From the NCBI GenBank assembly GCA_039972875.1, contig JBDWMA010000052.1, forward strand, positions 248,001-312,000: a DNA stretch of 64,000 nucleotides, written 5' to 3'. Under the pieces are notes generated by a model. The model saw only the letters and a program-made list of their open reading frames with translations. It was not told where the DNA came from and searched no databases. Positions 9,692 through 19,127 of this stretch are shown piece by piece. Both the position numbers and the translations under genes were made by a program. Source of the stretch: Pseudoruegeria sp039972875 (lineage in GTDB: Bacteria; Pseudomonadota; Alphaproteobacteria; Rhodobacterales; Rhodobacteraceae). How positions within the stretch are numbered: position 1 is the first letter of the stretch; the number at the start of each line of letters is the position of its first letter.

Positions 9692-9821
9692 AAATACACT
9701 AAAAATTCCGATTCTGGGTGTCATGTCAACTCTTTTCGCAGAAAAGTTGAATATTTTGTAGATACACGTACAGTTTAGCCTTGACCAAAATAGAGAATTT
9801 GACAGAAGTTATTTCAAACAT

Positions 9822-9835
9822 TGGAAGCGCTTTGG
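9822..9835. promoter_or_regulatory. LacI-family operator upstream of aglR
   Basis: The second copy of the AAGCGCTT core, within TGGAAGCGCTTTGG, lies about 20 bp before the aglR start. The two operator centres are about 142 bp apart, which would allow looping and autoregulation. Confidence 0.65.
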
Positions 9836-9854
9836 ATATGACACGGACGGCGAT

Positions 9855-10889
9855 ATGAATCTAAAAGAACTGTCAAAACAACTTGGTTTGTCGCAAACAA
9901 CCGTTTCTCGCGCACTTGGCGGGTATCCAGAAGTGAGCGCGAAGACACGCGCACGTGTTGCTCAAGCGGCGAAAGAGTTTGATTACCAACCGAATAAAAA
10001 GGCACGCGGGCTTGCAACGGGGCGATCGTTTAACATTGGGCACGTGCTGACCACTCATAATCGTTATGAGTTGGTAAACCCAATTTTTGGCGATTTTATA
10101 GGTGGGTTGACCGAAACAAGCGCGGCCGCTGGATATAGTTTGTCGCTATCTTTGACAGAGCAGGATGAAGAAGAGGCAACCTATCGTAAGTTGAAATCAG
10201 AAGGGTCCATTGATGGGATTGTACTGCAATCTCCGCGCCCCAATGACCTGCGGATAGCATTGATGCGAGATATCGGATTGCCGTTTGTGGTGCATGGCCG
10301 TGCAACGAATGTGTCGGATCCCTATGCTTGGGTGGATGTGAATAATCGCCGGGCCTTTGAGCGGGCGACCCAATTTCTGTTGGACCTAGGACATCGCCGG
10401 ATCGGTTTGTTGAATGGTGACGAACGATTGGATTTCGCGATGCGCCGTCGCGCCGGTTATGAGGCGACTTTGCATTCCGCAGATATCACACCTGATCTAG
10501 ATCTGATGTGGCGTGGACCAATGACAGAGGACCATGGTCACGCCGTGGCGAAGGATTATCTTGCACGCCATGAACGCCCGACTGCGCTATTGGTTTCGTC
10601 GATTATCTTAGCGATTGGTGCGCGTCGTGCGATCCAAGAGGCGGGATTGGAAATCGGGCGGGATGTGTCGTTGATCAGCTACGATGATGACCTGTCGTAT
10701 CTCTCTAATCGTCAAAGTGTGCCAGTATTCACGGCCGTGCGATCGTCGGTCTTAAGCGCAGGTCGCGAAATTGCAAAGATGCTGATCGGGCAAATCGAAG
10801 ATCCGACTGCCTCAAACATCCCCAACCTGCTTCTGGAGGCAGAGTTGGTCGTCGGGATGTCCACGGGACCAGTGCCTGATGCCTTATAA
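9855..10889 (+). CDS. aglR: LacI-family transcriptional regulator of the agl operon
   Basis: A 344-residue LacI-type repressor. The N-terminal helix-turn-helix is LKELSKQLGLSQTTVSRALGG (residues 3-23), followed by the hinge FDYQPN and a periplasmic-binding-like sugar-sensing domain with typical blocks (GIVLQSPRPND, PYAWVDVNNR, GHRRIGLLNGD). It is divergent from aglE, and two palindromic operators lie in the shared 230-bp region. By analogy with S. meliloti AglR it should repress agl in the absence of an alpha-glucoside. The inducer cannot be read from the sequence. Confidence 0.88.
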   Translation: MNLKELSKQLGLSQTTVSRALGGYPEVSAKTRARVAQAAKEFDYQPNKKARGLATGRSFNIGHVLTTHNRYELVNPIFGDFIGGLTETSAAAGYSLSLSLTEQDEEEATYRKLKSEGSIDGIVLQSPRPNDLRIALMRDIGLPFVVHGRATNVSDPYAWVDVNNRRAFERATQFLLDLGHRRIGLLNGDERLDFAMRRRAGYEATLHSADITPDLDLMWRGPMTEDHGHAVAKDYLARHERPTALLVSSIILAIGARRAIQEAGLEIGRDVSLISYDDDLSYLSNRQSVPVFTAVRSSVLSAGREIAKMLIGQIEDPTASNIPNLLLEAELVVGMSTGPVPDAL

Positions 10890-11113
10890 CACGCCCGACA
10901 CGTGAGACCATTGTGCTGTAACGTGAATTCACGTGTCTCTGTGTAAGCTAAGGCTCTGGACCTAATGTCGTTTCGTCGCATTATGGTATTTTTGAACCAC
11001 GAATGTGCTGTGCTAAGAATTAAAAATATATAGCAGTTGTACCCCATCGTTCCCCAAATAAAAATCCGCCTTTATGGGGGCACTTTGCCCGTAAAAAATG
11101 CAATTGTTTTGGA

Positions 11114-12388
11114 TCAAACGATGCCGCCACCAGAGCTGGTGATTGCCGGGCGCACCTCAGCCACTTGTTTTCTGTAGCGAGACTCACGGTAAGCTGCGAT
11201 GGGGTTAATCGCGCCGCCGTCCTTTAAGCGGGCCATTGCCATTATAGGGCTGACATCTGTGCGAAAGGCTGCGCGCAACGTGGCCGAGGCCATCAACGCG
11301 TCGTTATCCACCTGATATCCGGCAAGCGCCACACGATCTACAAGCCGGGCTTGGAGAGCTGCGCGTTGAATCTCAACACATGAAATCATTAGGCTTTCGA
11401 TTGGGTCAGTCACATTGTGGGATTGGTCAATCATATGGGACAGATTAAGCGGTGTTGCGGTTTCCGCGTCGATAAGTTCGTTCCAAACAAGGAAAAGCCG
11501 GAACGGATCAATCGTACCGCTATCAAGGTCGTCATCGCCATATTTGCTGTCGTTGAAATGAAATCCACCCAGTTTGCCTGCGTGTATCAACCGCGAAACA
11601 ATCATTTCTATATTCACATTGGGGGCGTGGTGGCCCAAATCGACCAGACACATGGCTTTTTCCCCCAGTTCCTGCGCGGTCAAAAGGGACGTGCCCCAGT
11701 CCTGCACAACGGTCGAATAGAACGCGGGTTCATAAATTTTGTGTTCTGAAAACAGTCGCCACTCGTTTGGCAATCCGGCGTAGATCTCTTTCATTGCGTC
11801 GAGATAACGCTCAAACTGCCGGCCCATGTGGGTCTGTCCGGGGAAATTGCTGCCGTCCCCAATCCAGACTGTCAGAGCTTTGGATCCGACCTCATCTCCG
11901 AAGTCGATACAGGCAAGGTTATGGTCTACGGCCTGTTGACGTGTCGGAGCGCTTGTGTGGCTGAGGGAGCCAAATTTGTAGCTATGAGGCTGGTCTTCGG
12001 CGTCCTGAAATGTGTTGGAATTGACAGCATCAAAGGTCAGCCCCATTTGGCGGGCCTTAGCTTTTAAGTCAGATGGCGGTGCCATATCCCAAGGGATGTG
12101 GAGCGATACCGAGGGGGCCGCTTGCGTTAGTTGATGAATCACACCGCAATCGTCAAGCTTGTCGAAAATTGTCGCGGGTTCACCAGGCCCCGGAAATCGC
12201 GCAAATCGCGTGCCCCCAGTGCCAGTGCCCCACGATGGGACCGCGACGCCAAAGGCGCGGGCATCTGTGACGAGCTGTTCGATTTTCACGCCCCTGCGGT
12301 CAAGCTGTTCACCCAATGCGTCAAAATCTGCTTGAAGGTCCGCAGTGTGTCGCGCGTTGTGCGACTCAATGAAAGTGGGGCTAATCAT
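11114..12388 (-). CDS. rhaI: L-rhamnose isomerase, rhizobial type
   Basis: A sugar isomerase of 424 residues expected to convert L-rhamnose to L-rhamnulose in the cytosol. The TIM-barrel segments with metal-ligand-like residues are visible, for example SEHKIYEPAFYST, CLVDLGHHAPNVNIE and GGFHFNDSKYGDDDLDSG. It belongs to the rhizobial isomerase class, which is distinct in sequence from E. coli RhaA. It follows rhaD on the minus strand with a 24-bp gap, the arrangement known from the Rhizobium leguminosarum rhaDI genes. Close relatives act on other deoxy-sugars, but the surrounding rha genes support rhamnose. Confidence 0.88.
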   Translation of the reverse strand: MISPTFIESHNARHTADLQADFDALGEQLDRRGVKIEQLVTDARAFGVAVPSWGTGTGGTRFARFPGPGEPATIFDKLDDCGVIHQLTQAAPSVSLHIPWDMAPPSDLKAKARQMGLTFDAVNSNTFQDAEDQPHSYKFGSLSHTSAPTRQQAVDHNLACIDFGDEVGSKALTVWIGDGSNFPGQTHMGRQFERYLDAMKEIYAGLPNEWRLFSEHKIYEPAFYSTVVQDWGTSLLTAQELGEKAMCLVDLGHHAPNVNIEMIVSRLIHAGKLGGFHFNDSKYGDDDLDSGTIDPFRLFLVWNELIDAETATPLNLSHMIDQSHNVTDPIESLMISCVEIQRAALQARLVDRVALAGYQVDNDALMASATLRAAFRTDVSPIMAMARLKDGGAINPIAAYRESRYRKQVAEVRPAITSSGGGIV

Positions 12389-12412
12389 AATGTTTCCTCT
12401 TCAGGTTTCCCT

Positions 12413-14512
12413 CTAACGGGTGAACGCTTGCACGTTTCCAGCGTCTACATTCAAAATGTTACCCGTAGATTTTGCCGACTGTTCAGATGCAAAGAAATAA
12501 GCAGCCTCTGCGATGTCTTCAGGCAAAACCGACCTTTTGAGCAAGGAGCGTTGGCGATACATTTCTTCGAGCCCATCTTTGTTGGTTTCATAGGTTGAGG
12601 CGCGTTGATCCAACCAGTCACCCTCCCAGATTTTTGAGCCCCGTAGGACAGCATCCGGGTTTACGACGTTGACGCGTATGCCCGCTTCTGCACCTTCAAG
12701 GGCCAAACAGCGTGCAAGGTGGATTTCTGATGCTTTTGCCGTGCAATAGGCAGAAGCGTTTGGCGATGCCGCGAGCCCGTTTTTTGAAGCGACAAAAACA
12801 ATGGATCCGCCGATGTCTTGTACCCGCAACATTTTGAACGCCGCGCGAGAGACAAGGAAATACCCCGTTGATAGGATCTCCATGTTCTTATTCCAAAGCG
12901 CTAATGTTGTGTCTTCGACGGGGGCGGATGAGGCGATCCCTGCATTCGAGACAAGAATGTCGATCCCGCCAAACTCTACAGCAATCTCAGTAAAGGCATC
13001 TTCCACCGCCGTTTCATTCGTCACATCCATCAAAACGCCACGCACCACATCGGGGCCATAGCGTTTTTCCAAATGGGTGGTCGTTGTTGTAAGGTTATCA
13101 GCGCTAATATCAGCCAATGCTACACAAGCGCCCTCAGCCAAATACCGCTCTGCTGTTGCCGCACCGATTCCACCTGCGCCGCCCGTCACCAAAGCGATGC
13201 GTCCCGCCAGTGATTTGGCTTTTGGCATGCGTTGAAGCTTTGCTTCTTCTAGCAGCCAATATTCGATGTCAAAGGCCTCTTGCTCTGGCAGGCCGCAATA
13301 CTCAGATACCGCAGCCGCATTGCGCATCACGTTGATCGCATTCACGTAAAACTCGCCTGAAATACGCGCAGTAGCCCGGTCTTTTGCAAAAGTAATCATG
13401 CCCACGCCCGGTACCAAATACACGATTGCATTTGGATCACGCATTGCGGGACTATCGGCGTGTTTGCAGCGGTCATAATAGGCGGCATAATCAGCTCTGT
13501 AGTCTGCGATCTGCGTGCCCAATTCATCAAGAACACTCTCGATGTTATTGCTAGCGGGATCATACTTGACCACGAGGGGGCAGATTTTTGTACGCAAGAA
13601 ATGGTCTGGGCAAGACGTGCCTAGGGCCGCCAGTGCAGGCATATCCGCTGCGTTTACAAAGTCTAGAACGGTATCGCTGTCATCAAAATTACCGACCATG
13701 TGCTGTGCTTCGGAAATAAAGCCGCGTATGGCAGGCATCAATCGTGCGGCTGTTGCGCGGCGCTCTGCGGGAGGTAGAGATGTGTGAACTTCACCGCCAA
13801 ATGCCGGCACGTCTGCTGTTTCTTTTTCGAAATAAGCGATGGCTTTATTGATCACATCGAGGGTTAATTCATAACATTCCTGTGCGTCATCCGCCCAAGT
13901 GAAAAGCCCGTGGCTTTCTAAAACAGCACCCTTGGCATTTGGATTGTCCAAGCAGTATTTTTCCAACCAAAGCCCCAACTCATAGCCGGGTTTTTTCCAA
14001 GGAAGCCAGCCGATATCATCCCCAAACACTTTTGCAGTCAGTGCTTTACTGTCTTTGGCAGCGGCAATTGCAATGATGGCATCGGGATGCATGTGGTCTA
14101 CGTGGCTATGGGGGACATATGCGTGAAGCGGTGTATCAATAGAAGCAGCGCGTGGATTCAAATTAAATGTGCAATGGGGCAAATACGCGACCATTTCATC
14201 TTCGTGATTTGGACCGCGATAGAGATCTTTGAGCTGGCGCAGCTTGTCCATATATAACGTCGAAAAGCCCTCTAATTTGATGGAGCCAATGTCGCCACCC
14301 GAGCCTTTGACCCATAGAACTTCGGCCGCAGAGCCTGTCAACGGATCGACTTGCGTCACTTTCGTCGAAGTGTTGCCGCCGCCATAATTTGTAACGCGCT
14401 TATCTGAACCTAACAAATTGGAGCGGTACAGCAGTAAGTCTGGTTCGCTCATAGTTGCGGCCAGCTTTGCATCCCAAAGTGATGGCAGTGCTGATGACGG
14501 TTGTTTTTGCAT
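12413..14512 (-). CDS. rhaD: Bifunctional rhamnulose-1-phosphate aldolase / short-chain dehydrogenase
   Basis: A two-domain enzyme of 699 residues. The N-terminal ~400 residues are a class II aldolase (GGGNTSTK near residue 45, zinc-binding HSHVDHMH, SHGLFTWADD) that should split rhamnulose-1-phosphate into dihydroxyacetone phosphate and L-lactaldehyde. The C-terminal ~260 residues are a short-chain dehydrogenase (cofactor motif TGGAGGIGAA, catalytic YCTAK) that probably oxidises the lactaldehyde. I chose ATG 14512 rather than the upstream TTG because GGAG precedes it by 7 bp. It is the first gene of the minus-strand rhaDI pair, divergent from the regulator and transport genes. Confidence 0.92.
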   Translation of the reverse strand: MQKQPSSALPSLWDAKLAATMSEPDLLLYRSNLLGSDKRVTNYGGGNTSTKVTQVDPLTGSAAEVLWVKGSGGDIGSIKLEGFSTLYMDKLRQLKDLYRGPNHEDEMVAYLPHCTFNLNPRAASIDTPLHAYVPHSHVDHMHPDAIIAIAAAKDSKALTAKVFGDDIGWLPWKKPGYELGLWLEKYCLDNPNAKGAVLESHGLFTWADDAQECYELTLDVINKAIAYFEKETADVPAFGGEVHTSLPPAERRATAARLMPAIRGFISEAQHMVGNFDDSDTVLDFVNAADMPALAALGTSCPDHFLRTKICPLVVKYDPASNNIESVLDELGTQIADYRADYAAYYDRCKHADSPAMRDPNAIVYLVPGVGMITFAKDRATARISGEFYVNAINVMRNAAAVSEYCGLPEQEAFDIEYWLLEEAKLQRMPKAKSLAGRIALVTGGAGGIGAATAERYLAEGACVALADISADNLTTTTTHLEKRYGPDVVRGVLMDVTNETAVEDAFTEIAVEFGGIDILVSNAGIASSAPVEDTTLALWNKNMEILSTGYFLVSRAAFKMLRVQDIGGSIVFVASKNGLAASPNASAYCTAKASEIHLARCLALEGAEAGIRVNVVNPDAVLRGSKIWEGDWLDQRASTYETNKDGLEEMYRQRSLLKRSVLPEDIAEAAYFFASEQSAKSTGNILNVDAGNVQAFTR

Positions 14513-14610
14513 AGTGCTCTCCAAATTGCGGCCAAAGTGCTCTCAAGTTGCCCGATTGGTGAGCGAAGCGTGACGATTTGTCAACCAATAATGATCACCC
14601 ATGACCGTTC

Positions 14611-14658
14611 TTGATTTAAAATGAGCAGTTTTTGGAATATTTTGATTTACTTTGATTG
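14611..14658. promoter_or_regulatory. Repeated TTGATT motifs, candidate DeoR-type operator
   Basis: In the divergent rhaD/regulator region the motif TTGATT recurs at 14611, 14642 and 14652. DeoR-type regulators often bind tandem repeats, so this is a plausible operator for the adjacent regulator. It is AT-rich sequence, so chance repetition is possible. Confidence 0.35.
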
Positions 14659-14716
14659 ATTCTGCCGATACGGTTCACGAACACTCTCGTCCGAGATGTT
14701 CAAAAGGGGGCACGGA

Positions 14717-15517
14717 ATGCACGAAAAAGAGCGCCATCATGTAATTTTATCTGCATTGCAAGATCGGTCGATCGCGACTGTCGTAGAGCTGTGCAGTCTT
14801 ACCGGCGCATCAGAAGCAACTATCCGGCGTGACATTTCTGCGCTTCATTTGGAAAAAAAGCTACGCCGCATTCGTGGTGGCGCTGAATCGGTTGGGCCTA
14901 AAGCCTATCCGGGCCTTGCTGGCCGCCCGTTTTCAGTCAATGAAACGCTCAATATCGTGCAAAAGCAATCAATTGCGCGCGCCGCAGTCGATCTCTGTGA
15001 TGAGGGGGACGCCATTATAATCAATGGTGGGACCACGACATTGCAAATGGTGCATCCGTTGGCGACGCGCCATTGTGAGGTGTTTACGAATTCGTTTCCC
15101 ATTGCAGAGCATCTGCTGAAAAATTCAAAAAATACGGTGATGATGTCTGGCGGTATTGTGTATCGCGAGCAAAATATAGTGCTGTCGCCATTTGCCAATG
15201 ATGTCACCGCGAATTTTTGTGCGCGCCGGATGTTTATGGGCGCACAAGGCATCGGCCCTCTAGGGGTAATGGAAGCAGACCCTCTTATCGTGCAGGCCGA
15301 ACAAAAGCTGATTGGCCAAGCGGACGAGTTGGTTCTGTTGGTGGATTCATCAAAGTTTGAGGCACGTTCGAGTCTGATTTTATGCCCGCTTAAGCGGGTT
15401 GATATTTTGATTACGGATGAAGGCATTAGTGATCGGGCGGCAGCAATGATTGAGGAGGCCGAGATCCGGCTCATCGTTGCGCAGCCGAATAACGCAATCG
15501 AAAAAACGGCGTCTTAA
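14717..15517 (+). CDS. rhaR: DeoR-family transcriptional regulator of rhamnose genes
   Basis: A 266-residue DeoR-type repressor. The N-terminal winged helix includes IATVVELCSLTGASEATIRRDISALH. The C-terminal sugar-phosphate sensing domain carries the family pattern INGGTTTLQMV, FTNSFPIAEHL and LLVDSSKFEARSSLI. ATG 14717 is preferred to the ATG at 14696 because an AGGGGG stretch lies about 7 bp upstream of it. Its position at the head of rhaSTPQU and divergent from rhaDI matches R. leguminosarum rhaR, the basis of the symbol. The effector is probably a phosphorylated rhamnose intermediate, which is inference. Confidence 0.85.
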   Translation: MHEKERHHVILSALQDRSIATVVELCSLTGASEATIRRDISALHLEKKLRRIRGGAESVGPKAYPGLAGRPFSVNETLNIVQKQSIARAAVDLCDEGDAIIINGGTTTLQMVHPLATRHCEVFTNSFPIAEHLLKNSKNTVMMSGGIVYREQNIVLSPFANDVTANFCARRMFMGAQGIGPLGVMEADPLIVQAEQKLIGQADELVLLVDSSKFEARSSLILCPLKRVDILITDEGISDRAAAMIEEAEIRLIVAQPNNAIEKTAS

Positions 15518-15562
15518 CGAAGTTTATGACGCCGTAAATATAAATTCCAAGGGAGGAAAACC

Positions 15563-16549
15563 ATGAAGCTGAAGACATTACTATCAACGGTCGCAATCGG
15601 GTTGGTTGCATCACATGCTGCCGCAGCTGATGACATGCGTATTGCACTGGTTGTAAAGGCGCTGGGAATCGGATTCTTTGAAGCCGCGAATGAAGGCGCG
15701 CAAGAAGCTGCTGACGAGTTGGGCGGCGTTGAGATTATCTACACGGGTCCCACCGACACCACCGCAGAAGGTCAAATTGAGGTCATTAACTCACTGATCG
15801 CGCAAAGAGTGGATGCGATAGCAATCTCAGCCAATGATACAGACGCATTGGTGCCAATTTTGAAACGCGCTATGGATCGGGGCATTCCGGTTGTCTCATG
15901 GGATTCAGGTGTGGCGCCTGATGGTCGCATGATGCACTTGGATCCATCATCGCCTGCATTAATTGGCAACATGATCCTGAAAATGGCGGCGGACAATCTG
16001 CCAGATGGCGGTGAAGTTGCTCTTTTGTCCGCGACGACCACATCTACCGCGCAAAACCGCTGGATCGAAGAAATGACCGCCGTATTGCCCAACTATGATG
16101 GGATTGATCTTGTCGCAACCGTCTATGGTGATGATCTCGCGGATAAATCCTATCGTGAGGCCGTTGGTCTTATGCAGTCTCATCCTGATCTAGACGCCAT
16201 TATTTCACCGACATCTGTTGGTATTGTTGCGGCAGCTCAAGCCGTTGCGGACCAAGGAAAAATTGGCGAAGTGAATGTCACTGGTCTTGGACTTCCATCC
16301 GAGATGGCCGGCGCAGTTCACTCTGGTGCCACCAAGAGCTTTGCGATCTGGAACCCAATAGATTTGGGTTATGCGATTACGGTGATTGCACATGATTTGG
16401 CTGCCGGTGAAACAGAGGCAAACCCAGGCGATACCCTCTCTATGGGGCGCATGGGTGAGGTGACTTTGGACGAAAATGGGACGGCAGCTATGGCTGATCC
16501 GTTTGTTTATGATCTGTCCAACATCGATGCGTTCAAGGACATTTTCTAA
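15563..16549 (+). CDS. rhaS: Rhamnose ABC transporter periplasmic binding protein
   Basis: A 328-residue periplasmic sugar-binding protein of the ribose/rhamnose class (Peripla_BP_4). A Sec signal peptide ends near residue 22 (SHAAA-AD). A strong ribosome-binding site GGGAGG precedes the ATG. Typical segments are VKALGIGFFEAANEGAQEAA, AISANDTDALVPILKRA and VVSWDSGV. It starts 45 bp after the regulator and is followed by an intercistronic hairpin before rhaT. Confidence 0.92.
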   Translation: MKLKTLLSTVAIGLVASHAAAADDMRIALVVKALGIGFFEAANEGAQEAADELGGVEIIYTGPTDTTAEGQIEVINSLIAQRVDAIAISANDTDALVPILKRAMDRGIPVVSWDSGVAPDGRMMHLDPSSPALIGNMILKMAADNLPDGGEVALLSATTTSTAQNRWIEEMTAVLPNYDGIDLVATVYGDDLADKSYREAVGLMQSHPDLDAIISPTSVGIVAAAQAVADQGKIGEVNVTGLGLPSEMAGAVHSGATKSFAIWNPIDLGYAITVIAHDLAAGETEANPGDTLSMGRMGEVTLDENGTAAMADPFVYDLSNIDAFKDIF

Positions 16550-16560
16550 ATCCTTGCTTG

Positions 16561-16586
16561 GGGTGGGACGTAATTCTGTCCCACCC
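16561..16586 (+). terminator. Intercistronic hairpin between rhaS and rhaT
   Basis: A 9-bp GC-rich stem (GGGTGGGAC, 16561-16569, with GTCCCACCC, 16578-16586) and an 8-base loop. No long T-run follows, so it is more likely a 3' mRNA-stabilising structure or partial terminator that raises rhaS mRNA over the membrane genes. Confidence 0.7.
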
Positions 16587-16620
16587 TTCATACACACAGT
16601 GTTTCCCGTCGGAGTTGGTT

Positions 16621-18150
16621 ATGGAAATTTGCAATTTGAGCAAGCCCAAAGCGGTGCTTGCCCTTTCAGGGATCACTAAGGAATTTCCCGGTGTGAAGGC
16701 ATTAGATGGGGTTCAGCTCGAATTATTCCCAGGGCAAGTCACATCATTGATCGGGGAAAATGGCGCGGGAAAATCAACCGTCGTGAAAATTTTGACAGGT
16801 ATTTATCAACCTGATGGCGGGGAAATATTACTAGACGGCCAGCCTGTATCCTTTGCGACCGCACAGGTTGCGGCGGATGCTGGAGTTACAGCCATTCACC
16901 AAGAAACTGTATTGTTCGAAGAGCTAACGGTCGCAGAGAACATTTTTGTCGGCCACGCTCCCCGCACGCGTTGGGGGCTTATCGACACAAAGAAACAATT
17001 GGAATTGTCGCGCGAGATTTTAGAAGGCATCGGGGCGCAAATCAATCCTGCGGTAAAACTTAAAGACCTGAGCATCGCCTCGCGCCATCTTGTTGCGATT
17101 GCGCGGGCGTTGTCTGTTGAGGCCCGCGTGGTCATTATGGATGAACCGACAGCAGCCTTAAGTCAAAGCGAAATCGAAGAGCTATATGTCTTGGTGCAAA
17201 CACTGAAAAATCGTGGGAAGGCGATTTTGTTTATCTCGCATAAATTTGACGAAATATTCCGAATTTCCGATCATTTTACCGTTTTTCGCGATGGTCAGTT
17301 TATTGCCGCAGGCCCCATAAAAAACACGCATGAAGCCGCGCTTGTTCAAATGATGGTTGGCCGTCCCGTTGGTCAGATCTATCGCAAACGGACACCAAAA
17401 ATTGGCAAAGAAGTTCTTAAGGTTGTTGGCTATTGTCATCCGACTGAATTCGAAGACATGGGCTTTACGCTCCGTGAGGGAGAAATTTTGGGGTTCTATG
17501 GTCTTATCGGGGCTGGGCGATCCGAGTTTATGCAAAGCCTCATCGGGATTACGCGCCCGTCAAAAGGCGTGACCAAAATTGATGGAAAAATCAAAGTTAT
17601 CCGATCCCCCGCAGCGGCGATTGACGCGGGCATTGTCTACGTCCCCGAAGATCGCGGTAAACATGGTGCAATTTTGGAAATGCCAATTTTCCAGAACGTA
17701 ACCTTACCATCTATGAAACAGACTTCGGCCAAAGGATTCATTCGTTTGGCTGAAGAGTTCGCATTGGCGCGTGAGTATACCGAACGATTGGATTTGCGCG
17801 CGGCGTCTCTTGAAACCACTGTTGGCAGTCTATCGGGTGGTAATCAACAAAAGGTCGTGATTGCCAAATGGTTGGCAACAACACCCCGTGTCATCATTCT
17901 AGATGAGCCGACGAAAGGGATCGACATCGGATCAAAGGCCGCTGTGCACGATTTTATGGCTGAACTCACCGAACTTGGCATGTCCATCATTATGGTGTCT
18001 TCGGAGATTCCCGAAGTTTTGGGCATGTCAGATCGGGTCATTGTTATGCGCGAAGGCCGCATTGCCGCCGAGCTTGATGGCGTCGATTTAACTCCGGAAA
18101 ATCTTGTTCGTAACGCCGCAGGCATAGGTACAAAGGGAGCAGCCGCATGA
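16621..18150 (+). CDS. rhaT: Rhamnose ABC transporter ATPase (two ATP-binding domains)
   Basis: A 509-residue double ATPase of the RbsA/AraG class. The first domain has Walker A GENGAGKST (about residue 46) and Walker B VVIMDEPTAAL. The second has the usual degenerate Walker A GLIGAGRSE, signature LSGGNQQKVVIAKWL and VIILDEPTKGID. ATG 16621 is preferred over an upstream TTG (16558) because that start would sit inside the hairpin and add no family sequence; CGGAG lies a few bases upstream of the chosen start. Its stop overlaps the rhaP start (ATGA), implying translational coupling. Confidence 0.93.
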   Translation: MEICNLSKPKAVLALSGITKEFPGVKALDGVQLELFPGQVTSLIGENGAGKSTVVKILTGIYQPDGGEILLDGQPVSFATAQVAADAGVTAIHQETVLFEELTVAENIFVGHAPRTRWGLIDTKKQLELSREILEGIGAQINPAVKLKDLSIASRHLVAIARALSVEARVVIMDEPTAALSQSEIEELYVLVQTLKNRGKAILFISHKFDEIFRISDHFTVFRDGQFIAAGPIKNTHEAALVQMMVGRPVGQIYRKRTPKIGKEVLKVVGYCHPTEFEDMGFTLREGEILGFYGLIGAGRSEFMQSLIGITRPSKGVTKIDGKIKVIRSPAAAIDAGIVYVPEDRGKHGAILEMPIFQNVTLPSMKQTSAKGFIRLAEEFALAREYTERLDLRAASLETTVGSLSGGNQQKVVIAKWLATTPRVIILDEPTKGIDIGSKAAVHDFMAELTELGMSIIMVSSEIPEVLGMSDRVIVMREGRIAAELDGVDLTPENLVRNAAGIGTKGAAA

Positions 18151-19127
18151 CGTTTCTAAAATCCCGCGAGGCGATTTTATTGGGCGCTTTGGTTGTGCTT
18201 TTGATCTTGATCGCGAGCCGCTTTCCAAGTTTTATTCTGCCCAGCAATCTAGTTGCAGTTTTCACCGATACTACCCCGCTTTTGATTTTGGCGCTCGGCC
18301 AGATGGCAGTTATTTTGACCCGTTGTATTGACTTGTCTGTCGCGGCAAATCTTGCGCTGACCGGCATGGTTTGTGCCATGATCAATGTGGCCGCACCGGG
18401 ATTACCCATCGGTATTGTTCTTGTTGTTGCATTGAGCTTGGGCGCTGTCCTTGGGGCCATAAATGGCCTTTTTGTTTGGAAACTGGGCATACCCTCAATC
18501 GTTGTGACGCTTGGCACGATGACCATTTTCCGTGGGATGGTTTTTGTAATTTCAGAAGGCCAGTGGATCAATGCGCATGAAATGACAGCTGCTTTTACCG
18601 GTTGGCCCCGTCACATCATTTTGGGCGTGCCCGTCATGGCATGGATCGGACTGGCCGCATTTGCGATCATGGCTGTAGTGATGAACAGCACAACGCTTGG
18701 TCGCTCATTCTTTGCGGTGGGAGGGAACCCCCATGCAGCGGTTTATACGGGCCTGAATGTGGGGCGAACACAATTCTATGCCTTTGTTTTGTCCGGTATG
18801 TTGGCCGGGCTTTGCGGTTATCTTTGGGTGGCGCGCTATGCTGTGGCCTATGTTGATATCGCGGGCGGGTTTGAACTTGATGTTGTTGCAGCCTGTGTGA
18901 TTGGTGGACTGTCAATCGCGGGGGGCGCGGGCACGGTGTTTGGTACTGTTTTGGGCGCTTTGTTCCTTGGCGTTGTAAAAAATGCCTTACCCGTGGTCAA
19001 TATTTCACCATTTTGGCAGCTCGCCATTTCAGGGGCCGCCATCATTATTGCCGTCTTCTTTAATGCGCGCGCAGGAAAGGCCCGGCAAGGACGAGTCATT
19101 CTTAAATCAGCGGAGCGGACACAATGA
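18147..19127 (+). CDS. rhaP: Rhamnose ABC transporter permease RhaP
   Basis: An RbsC-type inner-membrane permease of 326 residues with eight to ten hydrophobic helices. The family signature GAINGLFVWKLGIPSIVVTLGTM is near residue 105, and the second conserved block GGLSIAGGAGTVFGTVLGA is near residue 250. It overlaps both neighbours by four bases (ATGA), giving a translationally coupled T-P-Q-U chain. Confidence 0.92.
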   Translation: MTFLKSREAILLGALVVLLILIASRFPSFILPSNLVAVFTDTTPLLILALGQMAVILTRCIDLSVAANLALTGMVCAMINVAAPGLPIGIVLVVALSLGAVLGAINGLFVWKLGIPSIVVTLGTMTIFRGMVFVISEGQWINAHEMTAAFTGWPRHIILGVPVMAWIGLAAFAIMAVVMNSTTLGRSFFAVGGNPHAAVYTGLNVGRTQFYAFVLSGMLAGLCGYLWVARYAVAYVDIAGGFELDVVAACVIGGLSIAGGAGTVFGTVLGALFLGVVKNALPVVNISPFWQLAISGAAIIIAVFFNARAGKARQGRVILKSAERTQ

